Part shown: piece by piece, positions 8,655-18,154 of the stretch
How positions within the stretch are numbered: position 1 is the first letter of the stretch
Layout of the letters: each line of letters opens with the position of its first letter
Assembly: GCF_001486505.1 (NCBI RefSeq)
Contig: NZ_LN909062.1
Coordinates: 253,341-317,340, forward strand
Source: Paenibacillus rubinfantis
Lineage (GTDB): Bacteria > Bacillota > Bacilli > Paenibacillales > Paenibacillaceae
DNA: 64,000 bases
Direction: 5' to 3'
Notes under the pieces: model-generated
Told to the model about the DNA's origin: nothing
Databases searched by the model: none
Seen by the model: the letters and a program-made list of their open reading frames with translations, nothing else
Position numbers and translations under genes: made by a program

Positions 8655-9413
8655 TCACACCGTCCCCGCAGGTACAGCGCCAAAATCCGCCAGCATGGCG
8701 ATCTTCCCGCCGTAGGTCTTGTGCAGATTTTCCGGTGTAAACGTCTCCCCGGTGGGGCCGGCGGCAATCAGTTCACCGTTCAGCAGCAAAACGTGATCGA
8801 AATATTCCCTAACCGTGGATAAATCGTGATGGACGACCAACACCGTTTTTCCTTGCTCTTTCAACTCGTGCAGCAGAGCGATGATCGCTTTTTCCGTGGT
8901 AGCATCCACCCCGGCAAACGGTTCATCCATAAAATAAACCTGCGCGTCCTGCGCCAAAGCCCGTGCCAGGAACACCCGCTGCTGTTGGCCGCCGGATAAT
9001 TGGCTGATCTGGCGCCCGGCATACTCCCCCATCCCGACCTTCGCCAGACACTCGAGGGCGATCTGCCGCTCCTTCACCCCGGGACGACGGAACCAGCCAA
9101 GCTGGCCGTACCGCCCCATCATCACAACATCCAGCGCGTTGGTTGGGAAATCCCAATCCACTGATTCTCGCTGCGGTACGTAACCGACCAATTTACGTTG
9201 CTCCCGGTAAGACCGTTCGTAGATACGAATCTCACCGTCCATGGTCGGAAGCAACCCCAGGACAGCTTTCAGCAGCGTGGACTTCCCCGCTCCGTTTGGA
9301 CCGAGGATCCCAATCAACTGACCCTCCGGGATTTGAAAAGATACCGATCTTAACACCGGCTTTTTCTGATAAGCCACCGTTAAGCGACTGACTTCAAGCG
9401 GATATCCGTTCAT
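8655..9413 (-). CDS. Metal ABC transporter ATP-binding protein
   Basis: The ATPase of the importer, 252 residues from the ATG at 9413, which has AGGGAG about eight bases upstream. An ATG seven codons earlier lacks a site. Walker A is GPNGAGKST, the Q-loop lies at GYVPQRESVDWDFP, the ABC signature is LSGGQQQR, and Walker B is YFMDEPFAGVD with the switch histidine in VVHHDLST. The VDWDFP stretch is typical of the MntB/ZnuC/TroB group. It sits between the binding protein and the permeases in one operon. Confidence 0.9.
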   Translation of the reverse strand: MNGYPLEVSRLTVAYQKKPVLRSVSFQIPEGQLIGILGPNGAGKSTLLKAVLGLLPTMDGEIRIYERSYREQRKLVGYVPQRESVDWDFPTNALDVVMMGRYGQLGWFRRPGVKERQIALECLAKVGMGEYAGRQISQLSGGQQQRVFLARALAQDAQVYFMDEPFAGVDATTEKAIIALLHELKEQGKTVLVVHHDLSTVREYFDHVLLLNGELIAAGPTGETFTPENLHKTYGGKIAMLADFGAVPAGTV

Positions 9414-9438
9414 CTCTGTTCTCCCTTTCTGCATCGAC

Positions 9439-10413
9439 TTATTTCAACGCCTCAACGATCGTGTTGACATTATGGCGGACCATGTTGATGTAGGTATCCG
9501 CCTCGGAACCGGGTTCGCCCAGCGAATCGGAATACAGTTCGCCGCCGATCTTGACTGTATGCCCCAGCTCTGCGGCTCCAGCGATCACCGCCTCCATCGA
9601 TTTGGTCGGAATACTCGATTCCACGAACACGGCTTTGATTTTGTTTTCGACCAAGAAATCCCGAAGCTTGGCGACGTCCTTCGAACCGTATTCCGCCGCC
9701 GTACTGATCCCCTGCAGGCCCATGACCCGAACCCCGTAGGCATCTCCGAAGTACCCAAACGCATCATGCGCCGTGACCAACACCCGGTCCTGCTCGGGGA
9801 TCTCCGCGATCCGTTCCTTCACTTCCGCATCCAGCTTCTCCAATTCTGCGATATACGCCTCGGCGTTCTTCCGGTACATGTCCGCATGGTCCGGATCATA
9901 GGCCGACAACGTGTCGCGGATCGTTTCGGTTGCCGTCACCCAATGCTGGACGTTAAACCAGATATGCGGATCGTATTGCGATCCGCCGGCATCCGCGCCT
10001 GAGCGCAATTCACTGGGATCAATGTCCTTTGAGACGGCCACGGTCCGCTTCTTCTGCTCCAATTTCTCGAAAATCTCCGTCATTTTCCCTTCCAAATGCA
10101 GCCCGCCGTAAAAAACGATCTCCGCGTTATCCAGCTTCTCGATATCCCCCTGCGACGCCTTGTATAAGTGCGGATCCACTCCAGGGCCCATCAGGCCGCT
10201 CACTTCAACCCGCTCGCCTCCAACCTCCTGAACGACATCCGTAATCATCCCGATCGTAGCCACCACCTGTACCGGTGAATCAAGCGCCGCATCCCGAACT
10301 TGATCCGCCTGACCTTCTACTTTGGAACACGCTGCTAATACGATTAACGCCAATACACCCAGCGTAATTTTTGCCCTTTCCAACGGGCTTTTCTTCACCT
10401 TCAGTTCATCCAT
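9439..10413 (-). CDS. Metal-binding lipoprotein of ABC importer (TroA/MntA/ZnuA family)
   Basis: A 324-residue cluster A-I solute-binding protein. After a charged start there is a hydrophobic core and a lipobox (VLAAC), so it is a membrane-anchored lipoprotein. Metal ligands of the family are evident: GPGVDPHLY, DPHIWFNVQHW, TAHDAFGY and an acidic residue in the C-terminal lobe near GEPGSEADTY. There is no long histidine-rich loop, which mildly favours manganese over zinc, but this is inference. First gene of a four-gene operon ending at 6814. Confidence 0.88.
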   Translation of the reverse strand: MDELKVKKSPLERAKITLGVLALIVLAACSKVEGQADQVRDAALDSPVQVVATIGMITDVVQEVGGERVEVSGLMGPGVDPHLYKASQGDIEKLDNAEIVFYGGLHLEGKMTEIFEKLEQKKRTVAVSKDIDPSELRSGADAGGSQYDPHIWFNVQHWVTATETIRDTLSAYDPDHADMYRKNAEAYIAELEKLDAEVKERIAEIPEQDRVLVTAHDAFGYFGDAYGVRVMGLQGISTAAEYGSKDVAKLRDFLVENKIKAVFVESSIPTKSMEAVIAGAAELGHTVKIGGELYSDSLGEPGSEADTYINMVRHNVNTIVEALK

Positions 10414-10462
10414 TTTGCTTCTCCTCCCCTTGTCAACTCACTCATAGCCTAATGTTGTACAA

Positions 10463-10478
10463 GTAAACACTTGTTTAC
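10463..10478. promoter_or_regulatory. Palindrome upstream of the metal-importer operon
   Basis: GTAAACA, CT, TGTTTAC is a perfect 7-2-7 palindrome about 50 bases upstream of the lipoprotein start. It overlaps the region where a promoter for the operon would be expected. It is a good candidate operator for a metalloregulator (MntR, Zur or other). The sequence does not match a box that I can name with confidence. Confidence 0.5.
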
Positions 10479-10590
10479 CTCGGCTTTGTTTGTTAGTTAT
10501 ATATAAAAGTGTTTCCCTAGTGCAAATTCTAAGCAAAAGATTCCCAAAAGGCAAGGGGAATTTCCGAGTTCTCGAAAACTTCCCCAAACT

Positions 10591-10622
10591 AAAAAGCCCG
10601 CTCTTGGCAAGCAGGGCTTCGT
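10591..10622 (-). terminator. Terminator after the downstream penicillin-binding protein gene
   Basis: Read on the minus strand, GAAGCCC and GGGCTT with an inner CTTG/CAAG pair form a stem followed by TTTTT. It ends the transcript of the gene at 10636-12645. Confidence 0.8.
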
Positions 10623-10635
10623 TTGAGGAAGTTAA

Positions 10636-12645
10636 TTATTTTTTGGGTTTGCCGTCCAAACCGTATTCCCGATCATATGCATCAAAAATTTTCCGGGCAA
10701 CCGGTGCAGCGCTATAAGCCCCAAAGCCGCCCTCAGGAATAACAACTGCCACAGCCAGCTTGGGATTCTCCCTCGGTGCAAACGCGATAAACACGCCGTT
10801 ATCCAACAGCTCTCCCTTGTTGTTAGCCTGCTGCGAAGTCCCCGTCTTGCGCGCAAAATCGTACGGAAACCCATCAAATGCGCTCACGGACGTTCGCATC
10901 CCGCCGATGACTTCATCCCAATAGGCGTCCTTCATTTTGACTTCGTTTAGTACCCTTGGCTCAAATTGCACCACCACCCGGCCTTCGGCATCGGTCATTT
11001 TTTGCACGAGTCTAGGTTGTATCCGCTTCCCCCGATTGGCCAGCGTCGCAGCATATTGCGCCAACTGCATCGTTGTATACTTCCCTTGCTGCCCGAAGGA
11101 GGCGTAGGCCAAGCGGGACAACGCCGTTTGCGATTCGTCTTTATAATCCAATATCCCGCGATACTCATCGGGCAAATCAATCCCCGTGGAGACGCCTAAC
11201 CCAAACTGTTTCATATAATCGTCCCAAATATCAATCCCTTGGGCTCGATATTTGTTGTACAGCTTTTCCCCGACCATATCGACCATAAACGCATTGGATG
11301 AAAAGCGAATGGCATCATCCGGATAGATGGAGCCGTACACATGACCCGAGGAGTTTCGCACACTCGCCGAGTCGTTGCGGCCAAAATAAGCGATCCCACG
11401 GTCATTATATTTCGTAGCCGTCGTAAACAGCCCTTCGTTCAGCCCGATTAACACCGACAGCGGCTTAATTGTCGACCCCAGATACACTGTCGAGTCAAAT
11501 TCATGGCCGGAACGCCCAGAGGAAAACGGCGTAACCGTACCGTTTCGATAGTTTGTGGAAATTTGGTTCCACACTTCATCATTTACCCCGCCGGATTGCC
11601 ACACATTCGTATCGTAATCCGGCATGCTCGCCATCGCGATCACGTTGCCCGTGTCGACTTCCATCGCCACGGCATAACCCGTTTTGGCGAAAGGATGCAC
11701 ACTCCCGGATACAGGATGATTGTGTACCCATTCGATTTGCTCCAGGATCGCTTGTTCTGCCGCCAGCTGTACGTTCTTATTGAGTGTCGTATGCAGGTCA
11801 TATCCTTTTTCCGGGGGTACGATTTCGGCAACTCCGTTCGCCATGTTCCGCGGATCAATCGGGACGCGCTTATACCCGTTCTTGCCGCGCAGCTCTTGCT
11901 GATAATACATCTCCAGCCCGTCGAAGCCCACGAATTCCTCTTCTGTATATTGCAGTGCCGGGTCTGCGTCCCTCCGTTCCCTCATTGGTTTGTACGCCTC
12001 TAAATCATAAGTGGACTGGTACTTCTTGAGGTAACCAATCGTTTGTACCGCCACCCGATCTGGATCGTAATGCCGCACCGACTCCTCGATAAGGTCCAAA
12101 CCGGGGAATCTGTTTTTCTGGGACAGGAAATACGCAATCTCCCGTTCGGTTAGGTCGCTTTTGATTCTGCGCGGGGCAAACCCGCCGCTACGCCGGAATT
12201 TCAAATCCATCGCATCCAGAATCTCTTCCTCGGACATCATGGATTCCGGAGCACCATAGATATCGAACACCTTTTTCAGCTCTTTAGCCAGAGTCGAGGC
12301 TTCAGCCAAATTGGTTTTACCTGCTTCGGTCGTTGAATCGAAGTTACTTTTCTGCAGCGTCAAATACAAGGTTTGGATCGGCGTGGAATAAGCCAGCTGC
12401 TCTCCCCCTGCAGCCAGAATCGATCCCCGGACTGGCGGCATCGGAACTTCCCTGACCCTCATTTTGACCTCTTCCATGGAGAGCGTAGGCCCTTCGACAA
12501 ACTGGATGAGGGCAAGTCGGACAATCATGAGCGTGAACATCGCAAAGGCACTAAAGAAAAACAGGTTTAGCCGAATATGAAAGTGACGTCGCATGGAGGC
12601 TTGTTGTTCCCGCGGATCCTCCGGGACGTATTTGTTCATCGCCAT
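10636..12645 (-). CDS. Class B penicillin-binding protein (PbpA/PbpH-like), downstream paralogue
   Basis: A DD-transpeptidase of peptidoglycan synthesis, 669 residues. A membrane anchor follows the short cytoplasmic start (LNLFFFSAFAMFTLMIVRLA). The dimerisation domain is next, then the transpeptidase domain with STIK near residue 391, SSN near 450 and KTGTS near 600. The start at ATG 12645 has AGGGAGAGG upstream; the frame is open further, but that part runs through the terminator of the preceding gene. It closely resembles the gene upstream throughout, so the two are a tandem duplication. The intervening terminator allows independent expression. Confidence 0.9.
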   Translation of the reverse strand: MAMNKYVPEDPREQQASMRRHFHIRLNLFFFSAFAMFTLMIVRLALIQFVEGPTLSMEEVKMRVREVPMPPVRGSILAAGGEQLAYSTPIQTLYLTLQKSNFDSTTEAGKTNLAEASTLAKELKKVFDIYGAPESMMSEEEILDAMDLKFRRSGGFAPRRIKSDLTEREIAYFLSQKNRFPGLDLIEESVRHYDPDRVAVQTIGYLKKYQSTYDLEAYKPMRERRDADPALQYTEEEFVGFDGLEMYYQQELRGKNGYKRVPIDPRNMANGVAEIVPPEKGYDLHTTLNKNVQLAAEQAILEQIEWVHNHPVSGSVHPFAKTGYAVAMEVDTGNVIAMASMPDYDTNVWQSGGVNDEVWNQISTNYRNGTVTPFSSGRSGHEFDSTVYLGSTIKPLSVLIGLNEGLFTTATKYNDRGIAYFGRNDSASVRNSSGHVYGSIYPDDAIRFSSNAFMVDMVGEKLYNKYRAQGIDIWDDYMKQFGLGVSTGIDLPDEYRGILDYKDESQTALSRLAYASFGQQGKYTTMQLAQYAATLANRGKRIQPRLVQKMTDAEGRVVVQFEPRVLNEVKMKDAYWDEVIGGMRTSVSAFDGFPYDFARKTGTSQQANNKGELLDNGVFIAFAPRENPKLAVAVVIPEGGFGAYSAAPVARKIFDAYDREYGLDGKPKK

Positions 12646-12696
12646 TCCCGCCTCTCCCTGTAGGATGAATGGGGCAAATCGTTTGTTCGCCCGCAA

Positions 12697-12736
12697 TAAA
12701 AAAGCGACCTTTTCAACATGATGTGAAAAGGTCGCT
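12697..12736 (-). terminator. Terminator between the two penicillin-binding protein genes
   Basis: GCGACCTTTTCA and its complement TGAAAAGGTCGC form a 12-bp stem with an eight-base loop, followed on the minus strand by TTTTTT. Confidence 0.9.
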
Positions 12737-12765
12737 GCTGTCATGGGATTCAATTGAGGATTCAT

Positions 12766-14853
12766 TTACTCGGTTTGGTTCCCGTTATCTTCGTTTTGCT
12801 TGGTTGAGTCAGATGAGGTATTCCCATTCTGTTGCTGCTGTTGATTTTTCGTTTTCTTCGGGATCCCATCCAGGCCATATTCCTGGTCATACGCATCGAA
12901 GATTTTGCGGGCGACCGGAGCGGCACTGTAGGCACCAAACCCACCTTCCGGAATTACGACCGCCACCGCCAATTTCGGGTTCTCCCGCGGCGCGAAAGCG
13001 ATAAATACGCCGTTATCGCGGTTAGCTCCGTCGGCCCACTGCTCCGAGGTCCCGGTTTTTCTAGCAAAGTCGTAGGGGAAACCCGAGAAGGCAAAGGAGA
13101 CCTCGGTCTCCATCCCGCTAATGACCTCTTTCCAGTAAGCGTTGTTAAAGTTGACCTCATTCAGGACAACCGGCTTAAATTCCTTGACGATATTGCCGTC
13201 CGTGTCGGTGATTTTGCTGACGAGGTGCGGTTCCATACGTTTGCCCCGCGTTGCCAAAGTTGTTGTATATTGAGCGAGCTGCATCGCGGTGTATTTCCCT
13301 TGCTGTCCAAAGGAGGCATACGCGAGTCGGGATAATGCCGTCTCCGATTCATTTGTATACTCCAGTTTGCCCAAATATTCATTGGGCAGGTCCACGCCGG
13401 TTGAAATCCCGAGACCAAATTGCTTCATGTAGCTGTCCCAAATCTCAATGCCTTTGGAACCGTATTTGTTATAGAGTCTCTCGCCAACCATATCGACCAT
13501 AAACGTGTTTGAGGAATGACGGATCGCGCTGGCTGGATCGATCGAGCCATAAGCATGACGCTGGGAGTTGCGGACGCTGGCAGAATCGTTTCTCCCGAAA
13601 TAAGCAATCCCCGAGTCAGGATAATAAGTGCTCGTCGTAAACAAACCTTCGTTTAATCCGATCAACACCGATAATGGTTTAACCGTGGAACCCAGCAAGA
13701 TAACGGACTCCATGTTATGTCCCGACCGTCCGGAACTGATTGGCGTGATCGTCCCGTTCTGGTAGTTCGAAGAGATTTGACTCCAATTATCTGCGGATAC
13801 GCCGCCGGATTGCCATACGTTCGTATCGTAGTCCGGCATGCTGGCCATGGCTACGACGTTGCCGGTCTCTACTTCCATCGCCACGGCATAGCCGGTTTTG
13901 GCATTCGGATGGACCTTGCCGGACACCGGATGGGTATGCACCCATTCGATTTGATCGAGAATCGCCTGTTCGGCAATCATTTGGATGTTCTTGTTGATCG
14001 TTGTGTGGAGATCATGGCCTTTTTCCGGCGGCGTTATCTCCGCGATCCCTGTGGCCATGTTCCGTGGATCGATGGGTACACTCTTGTATCCGTTCTTCCC
14101 GCGGAGTTCATCTTGGTAAAATAGCTCCAGACCATCGTAACCAACGTCCTCGGTTTCCGTATATTGCATGGCCGGATCATCGTTGTTTGATTCTCGAATC
14201 TGCTTGTACTTCTCAAGGGATGTGGAAGCACCTTTATATTTCTTGATATAGCCGATCGTTTGAACGGCTACGGTATCGGGGTCGTAGTGACGAATACTCT
14301 CCTCCACGATATCGATCCCCGGAAAATCGCTTTTCCGTTCCAGGAAATAGGCAACCTCCGCGGCCGTCAGGTCAATCTTGATCCGACGGGGCGTAAATCC
14401 ATTGTTTTGCCGGTAATCAAGATCCATCGCTTTGATGATGTCCTCTTCCGACATTTTCGTGTCCGGCGTACCGAATTTATCAAAAACCTCCTTCAGCTTT
14501 TTGGCCAAAGCCAAAGCTTCCGGACGATTGGTTTTTCCTTTTTCCGTTGCGTTGCTATAGTCCTTCTGCAGAGTGATATAGAGCGATTGGACCGGCGTGG
14601 AGTAGGCTAACTTCTCGCCCCCAGCCGCATAAATCGTCCCTCGGGTCGGAGATAACGGCACGTCCTTCACCCGGAGATTGCTCTCCTGCTGGGACAAGGT
14701 TGGCCCTTCCACGAACTGCAAGATGGCGAGGCGAACAATAATCACGGTAAAAATGGCAAAAGCACTAAAGAAAAACATATTCAACCGTATATTAAAATGG
14801 CGTTGCATAGCAATTTCCTGATCTTGAGCATCTTTCACATAAGCGCTTTTCAA
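12766..14853 (-). CDS. Class B penicillin-binding protein (PbpA/PbpH-like), upstream paralogue
   Basis: A 695-residue paralogue of the downstream gene. It has the same anchor (LNMFFFSAFAIFTVIIVRLA), the active-site serine in STVK near residue 387, SSN near 445 and KTGTSEQ near 598. It differs by a polar, glutamine- and asparagine-rich C-terminal tail (KTKNQQQQQNGNTSS), which the other copy lacks. The start is a TTG with a weak GGGA site; an ATG 15 codons later (MQRHFNIRLN) is possible. Both copies keep every catalytic motif, so both are probably functional. Roles in elongation or spore outgrowth are inferred from the family. Confidence 0.88.
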   Translation of the reverse strand: MKSAYVKDAQDQEIAMQRHFNIRLNMFFFSAFAIFTVIIVRLAILQFVEGPTLSQQESNLRVKDVPLSPTRGTIYAAGGEKLAYSTPVQSLYITLQKDYSNATEKGKTNRPEALALAKKLKEVFDKFGTPDTKMSEEDIIKAMDLDYRQNNGFTPRRIKIDLTAAEVAYFLERKSDFPGIDIVEESIRHYDPDTVAVQTIGYIKKYKGASTSLEKYKQIRESNNDDPAMQYTETEDVGYDGLELFYQDELRGKNGYKSVPIDPRNMATGIAEITPPEKGHDLHTTINKNIQMIAEQAILDQIEWVHTHPVSGKVHPNAKTGYAVAMEVETGNVVAMASMPDYDTNVWQSGGVSADNWSQISSNYQNGTITPISSGRSGHNMESVILLGSTVKPLSVLIGLNEGLFTTSTYYPDSGIAYFGRNDSASVRNSQRHAYGSIDPASAIRHSSNTFMVDMVGERLYNKYGSKGIEIWDSYMKQFGLGISTGVDLPNEYLGKLEYTNESETALSRLAYASFGQQGKYTAMQLAQYTTTLATRGKRMEPHLVSKITDTDGNIVKEFKPVVLNEVNFNNAYWKEVISGMETEVSFAFSGFPYDFARKTGTSEQWADGANRDNGVFIAFAPRENPKLAVAVVIPEGGFGAYSAAPVARKIFDAYDQEYGLDGIPKKTKNQQQQQNGNTSSDSTKQNEDNGNQTE

Positions 14854-14997
14854 GGTGTGTTTCCCTACTTTCTATCCCTTAAATCATGAGTCATGGGTGA
14901 CAACCTACTCTATAGTACCATAACGAAATAAGGCACGGTGAAGTTACACCTCTTTACCAGCAATTTTCGTCGATATCGCTTCTCTGAGCGATACCAT

Positions 14998-16158
14998 TTA
15001 TATGAGTTTGTCGGGGACGTGGGTTTCGCTGAAGGCCGGCGGATTAAACCAATCGCCGCTCTTGGCCCAAGTGGAGTCGAGAGGAACCCAGATGTTCTTC
15101 TCGGACAGATACACCTCGTTCCAGGCATGCGGTCCATAACCGCCCTGGCCGTCGTAACCAAGGCCGGTCACGACCTTCACCTGAAGGCCCACGGATCTCG
15201 CCATCACGGCGTAGAGCCGCGAATAATCGATGCAAACGCCGCGTTTCGTATCAAACGTCATTTGCGGGGTTTGCTCGTGCCAGATGCCTTCTTCCTCATA
15301 GTCTTTCACTTTATCGTAATCGTATGACACCCTTGTCCCAACCCAATTGTACAGCCGGCGGGCTTTCTCCTCATCGGTATCGGCGTCTTTGGCAATTTCC
15401 GCCGCGGCCAGCTCGATGGACTCGGGAATGTTGGCATCAATAACCTCATATTTCTGCTGCAGGATACTGCCAAGCTCGGCTTCCACACTGCGGGTGAACA
15501 CCGGCAGCTTCTCCTTGATCAAATTCCCGGTAAGCGGCTCAATCACCGTTCTTGCCCCCTGCTGATATACCGGGGACGCTTCGACGTAGCGGCTGAACCC
15601 GCTGTTCGGATACAGTGTCACGGCGATAAAGAGCAAGGCGATCAGCATCAGACAACGCGCCGCCCCAATCACCGCGCCAATCCCGGCCCCGGTCAGGCGG
15701 CTAAGCAAAGAAGCCGGACGATCTCCGCCGGAGAACAGCCAGCCAAACAGGCCGCTTCCCCCGCGGAAGAACAGCATCGCGAAGCCGGCTAAGGTACGGA
15801 TGAGCCAATAGAGCAGAAGGAATACAACGGCGAACCGCATCAGCGGAAAATCCCGCACCGCCATCACTAGTGTATACATCACCTGCTCCCAACGGGCCAA
15901 CTCCCGCTCTGGCAACGGCAGCGCCGACAGCCAAACCTGAACCTTCGGCGAAGCCCACATCGTTAACGGGACGGCAATCGCGATGCCAACCAGCGATAAC
16001 ACGCCTCCGCTAAGCAGCGCGAACAGACGGCCTGCCGAGCGGGAGGCGCCGCGTACCAATCCTTGCAGTACTGAGCCGAGCAATACGACCAGCAACAACA
16101 CGGTGATCCAGTTGTATTCGCTTAAGGTTTGCAGCAATGTCGTTACGTCCAACTTCAT
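14998..16158 (-). CDS. Membrane protein with CvpA-like N-terminus and transglutaminase-like domain
   Basis: A 386-residue protein. The first 185 residues hold about five membrane segments with glycine-rich turns resembling CvpA (LQGLVRGASRSAGRL). The C-terminal half is a transglutaminase-like (papain-fold) domain with a visible catalytic triad: Cys309 in RGVCIDYS, His344 in GPHAWNEVY and Asp361 in PLDSTW. Such domains act as proteases or amidases as well as cross-linkers, so the reaction is unknown. The ATG follows GGAGGAGCTC. It is probably co-transcribed with the small membrane protein 39 bases upstream. Confidence 0.8.
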   Translation of the reverse strand: MKLDVTTLLQTLSEYNWITVLLLVVLLGSVLQGLVRGASRSAGRLFALLSGGVLSLVGIAIAVPLTMWASPKVQVWLSALPLPERELARWEQVMYTLVMAVRDFPLMRFAVVFLLLYWLIRTLAGFAMLFFRGGSGLFGWLFSGGDRPASLLSRLTGAGIGAVIGAARCLMLIALLFIAVTLYPNSGFSRYVEASPVYQQGARTVIEPLTGNLIKEKLPVFTRSVEAELGSILQQKYEVIDANIPESIELAAAEIAKDADTDEEKARRLYNWVGTRVSYDYDKVKDYEEEGIWHEQTPQMTFDTKRGVCIDYSRLYAVMARSVGLQVKVVTGLGYDGQGGYGPHAWNEVYLSEKNIWVPLDSTWAKSGDWFNPPAFSETHVPDKLI

Positions 16159-16197
16159 GAGCTCCTCCGTTCAAATCTGGGTGTGTAATGACCTACT

Positions 16198-16641
16198 TTA
16201 CTGGGAATTCCGTTTCGCTTCCTGGATAAATGCCTCCAGCGTATCGTTCATCGACCATTCCCCCAGCGAGACTCCGCGGAAAGATACCTTCACTTTATCG
16301 CTGCCCGCTTGTCCAACCACTTCCAGGTTTGGGGTCGTAATGATGAACGTCCCGTCCGGATTTTGCGTCAGCTCGGCTTCCTTCGCTTCGTTTTTCATCA
16401 TGTTCAACGCTTCGGTTTTGCTGATGTCGAGGGCTTGTTCTTTAACCGTAGTTACCGCATCTCCGATGTCTTTCATCGTGATGCCGCTGTAAATGATGAT
16501 AAATGCGGCGATGACCAGCACCAGCGCCCATTTCACGACCGTTCTGACGAAATTCAGCACAAGGAATAGAATGACCAGCGCTACAACGATCACCAGCCAG
16601 TTTTCTTTCAGAAATTCGGTCCATACTTGTACATCAAACAT
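16198..16641 (-). CDS. Small membrane protein of unknown function
   Basis: A 147-residue protein with two N-terminal membrane segments (residues 15-33 and 37-52). A soluble, mainly polar tail includes KTEALNMMKNEAKEAEL. I do not recognise a family. The ATG follows GGTGGAGG. The gene leads an apparent two-gene unit with the transglutaminase-like protein, so a shared envelope role is possible but unproven. Confidence 0.7.
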   Translation of the reverse strand: MFDVQVWTEFLKENWLVIVVALVILFLVLNFVRTVVKWALVLVIAAFIIIYSGITMKDIGDAVTTVKEQALDISKTEALNMMKNEAKEAELTQNPDGTFIITTPNLEVVGQAGSDKVKVSFRGVSLGEWSMNDTLEAFIQEAKRNSQ

Positions 16642-16840
16642 GATGAAACCTCCACCTTTGATTTCCTTAATTTTAATTCAATCCCATTATACATGATGGC
16701 CCAAGGCCATGTCAGCTTAACCCCAACACGGGATGGCCCGAATGTCTCTACTTCATGATGGTCAGCCGTGGTAATAAGTTCGTCCCGGGAAGCGTACAAG
16801 TAGTAACAACGGTTCATTTCACAAAAAGGAGGGGCGACGC

Positions 16841-18010
16841 GTGAAAATCGCCTTCTGGCTGTACTTCTTTATGTTTCTGGCTTTCTTTGATCTGCACGCC
16901 CAGTACCCGATCCTGACTCCGTTTGCTTTGTCGCTCGGAGCTGCGCCCACGTTCATCGGTTGGATGATGGGCATCTATGCGCTGACGCATTTGCCGGGCA
17001 ACCTGCTTGCCGGCCAGGGCGTTGATCGCCACGGCAGCAAGGGGTACATGATCTTCAGCCTGCTGACCGCCGGGGCGATCCTGCTGTTTCAAGCCCATGT
17101 CACAGAGCCATGGCAGCTGCTCGTGTTGCGCTCGATCAGCGGGTTTGTGCTGGCCTTCTTATCTCCAGCCTGTCTGGCGATGCTCGCCTCACTGTCCAAA
17201 AATCCGGTGCAGCAGGGCAAGCTGATGGCCGGTCACGGGGTGATGCATACCGTCGCTTCCGTCGTATCGCCGGCCGCCGGCGCTTTTCTGGTCGCCCAAT
17301 CCGGCTACACGATCACGTTTCAGATGCTGGGCTGGCTGCTGATTTCGACGGGGATCATCGCCATGTTTACTATCAAGGAACCCTCTCGGATGTTAGCCGA
17401 AGGCCTAACCCCATCGGGAACGGCCAAGGCACAGGTGCCGGTCAAAATCAACGTCATCCCCCTTCGCTATTACTTGTTGCCGCTCGCCGTTGCCTGCTCG
17501 CAGGGCATTTTATTTTTTGAGCTGCCGCTGCAAGCTGGCGGGACAGAGGGCATCCTGCATACGGGACTCTATTTTTCCATTATCAGCTTAGGGGCGCTCG
17601 TGACGTTGTCCATGTTGTTTTTGAGCAAATATTCGCCTTATCTGAGAGCGGGCCTTGGTATCCTGGGGATCGCCTTATCCTTCTTCGCCATGGCCGCCCT
17701 GGAATTTATTCCGCTCCCCGTATCGCTGTTTGCTTTGGGGATGGCGAAAGGGGTGGTATTTCCGGCCATCGCTTCGTTATTTATCGATTTAAGCGGTGGA
17801 AAGCGGCTCGGTACCGTGTTTTCGCTGCAATCGATCGCCATGTCGCTGGGTTCCTTTATCGGCCCGATTACCGCGGGAGCGATCCACGGGTCGCATTCTC
17901 CTTATTTTCTGGCTTTCTTCATCCTGATGTTAACCATCATTCTCGTGCCGCCAAAAAAGTACGCTGGAACCCTCCCGCCCCCGGTTGGCGCCGGCACCGG
18001 ACACCACTGA
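16841..18010 (+). CDS. MFS transporter
   Basis: A 389-residue major facilitator protein with about 12 membrane segments. Loop 2-3 reads QGVDRHGSKGYM, a version of the conserved MFS motif after helix 2, and FISLDLSGGKRLGT-like residues follow helix 8. The start is GTG with AAAGGAGGGG upstream. The substrate cannot be read; the protein resembles small drug or sugar efflux carriers. It stands alone, divergent from the membrane-protein pair to its left. Confidence 0.85.
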   Translation: MKIAFWLYFFMFLAFFDLHAQYPILTPFALSLGAAPTFIGWMMGIYALTHLPGNLLAGQGVDRHGSKGYMIFSLLTAGAILLFQAHVTEPWQLLVLRSISGFVLAFLSPACLAMLASLSKNPVQQGKLMAGHGVMHTVASVVSPAAGAFLVAQSGYTITFQMLGWLLISTGIIAMFTIKEPSRMLAEGLTPSGTAKAQVPVKINVIPLRYYLLPLAVACSQGILFFELPLQAGGTEGILHTGLYFSIISLGALVTLSMLFLSKYSPYLRAGLGILGIALSFFAMAALEFIPLPVSLFALGMAKGVVFPAIASLFIDLSGGKRLGTVFSLQSIAMSLGSFIGPITAGAIHGSHSPYFLAFFILMLTIILVPPKKYAGTLPPPVGAGTGHH

Positions 18011-18154
18011 TTCAGGGTCTTTAGAATTGGGGACAGGTGCCCCGGATATTTCATCCCGTCTTTAGGCTGCAGCACAGACTACAGGGCATGCTCCCACATA
18101 AGATGATCGTGTAGTAACCGATAACCGATCATGTTGAAAGCGGGGTGAACATAG

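Noticed and set aside
12646..12765. N-terminal extension of the downstream penicillin-binding protein
   Set aside because: The extra 40 codons run through the terminator of the preceding gene and lack a ribosome site. The ATG at 12645 has a good one.
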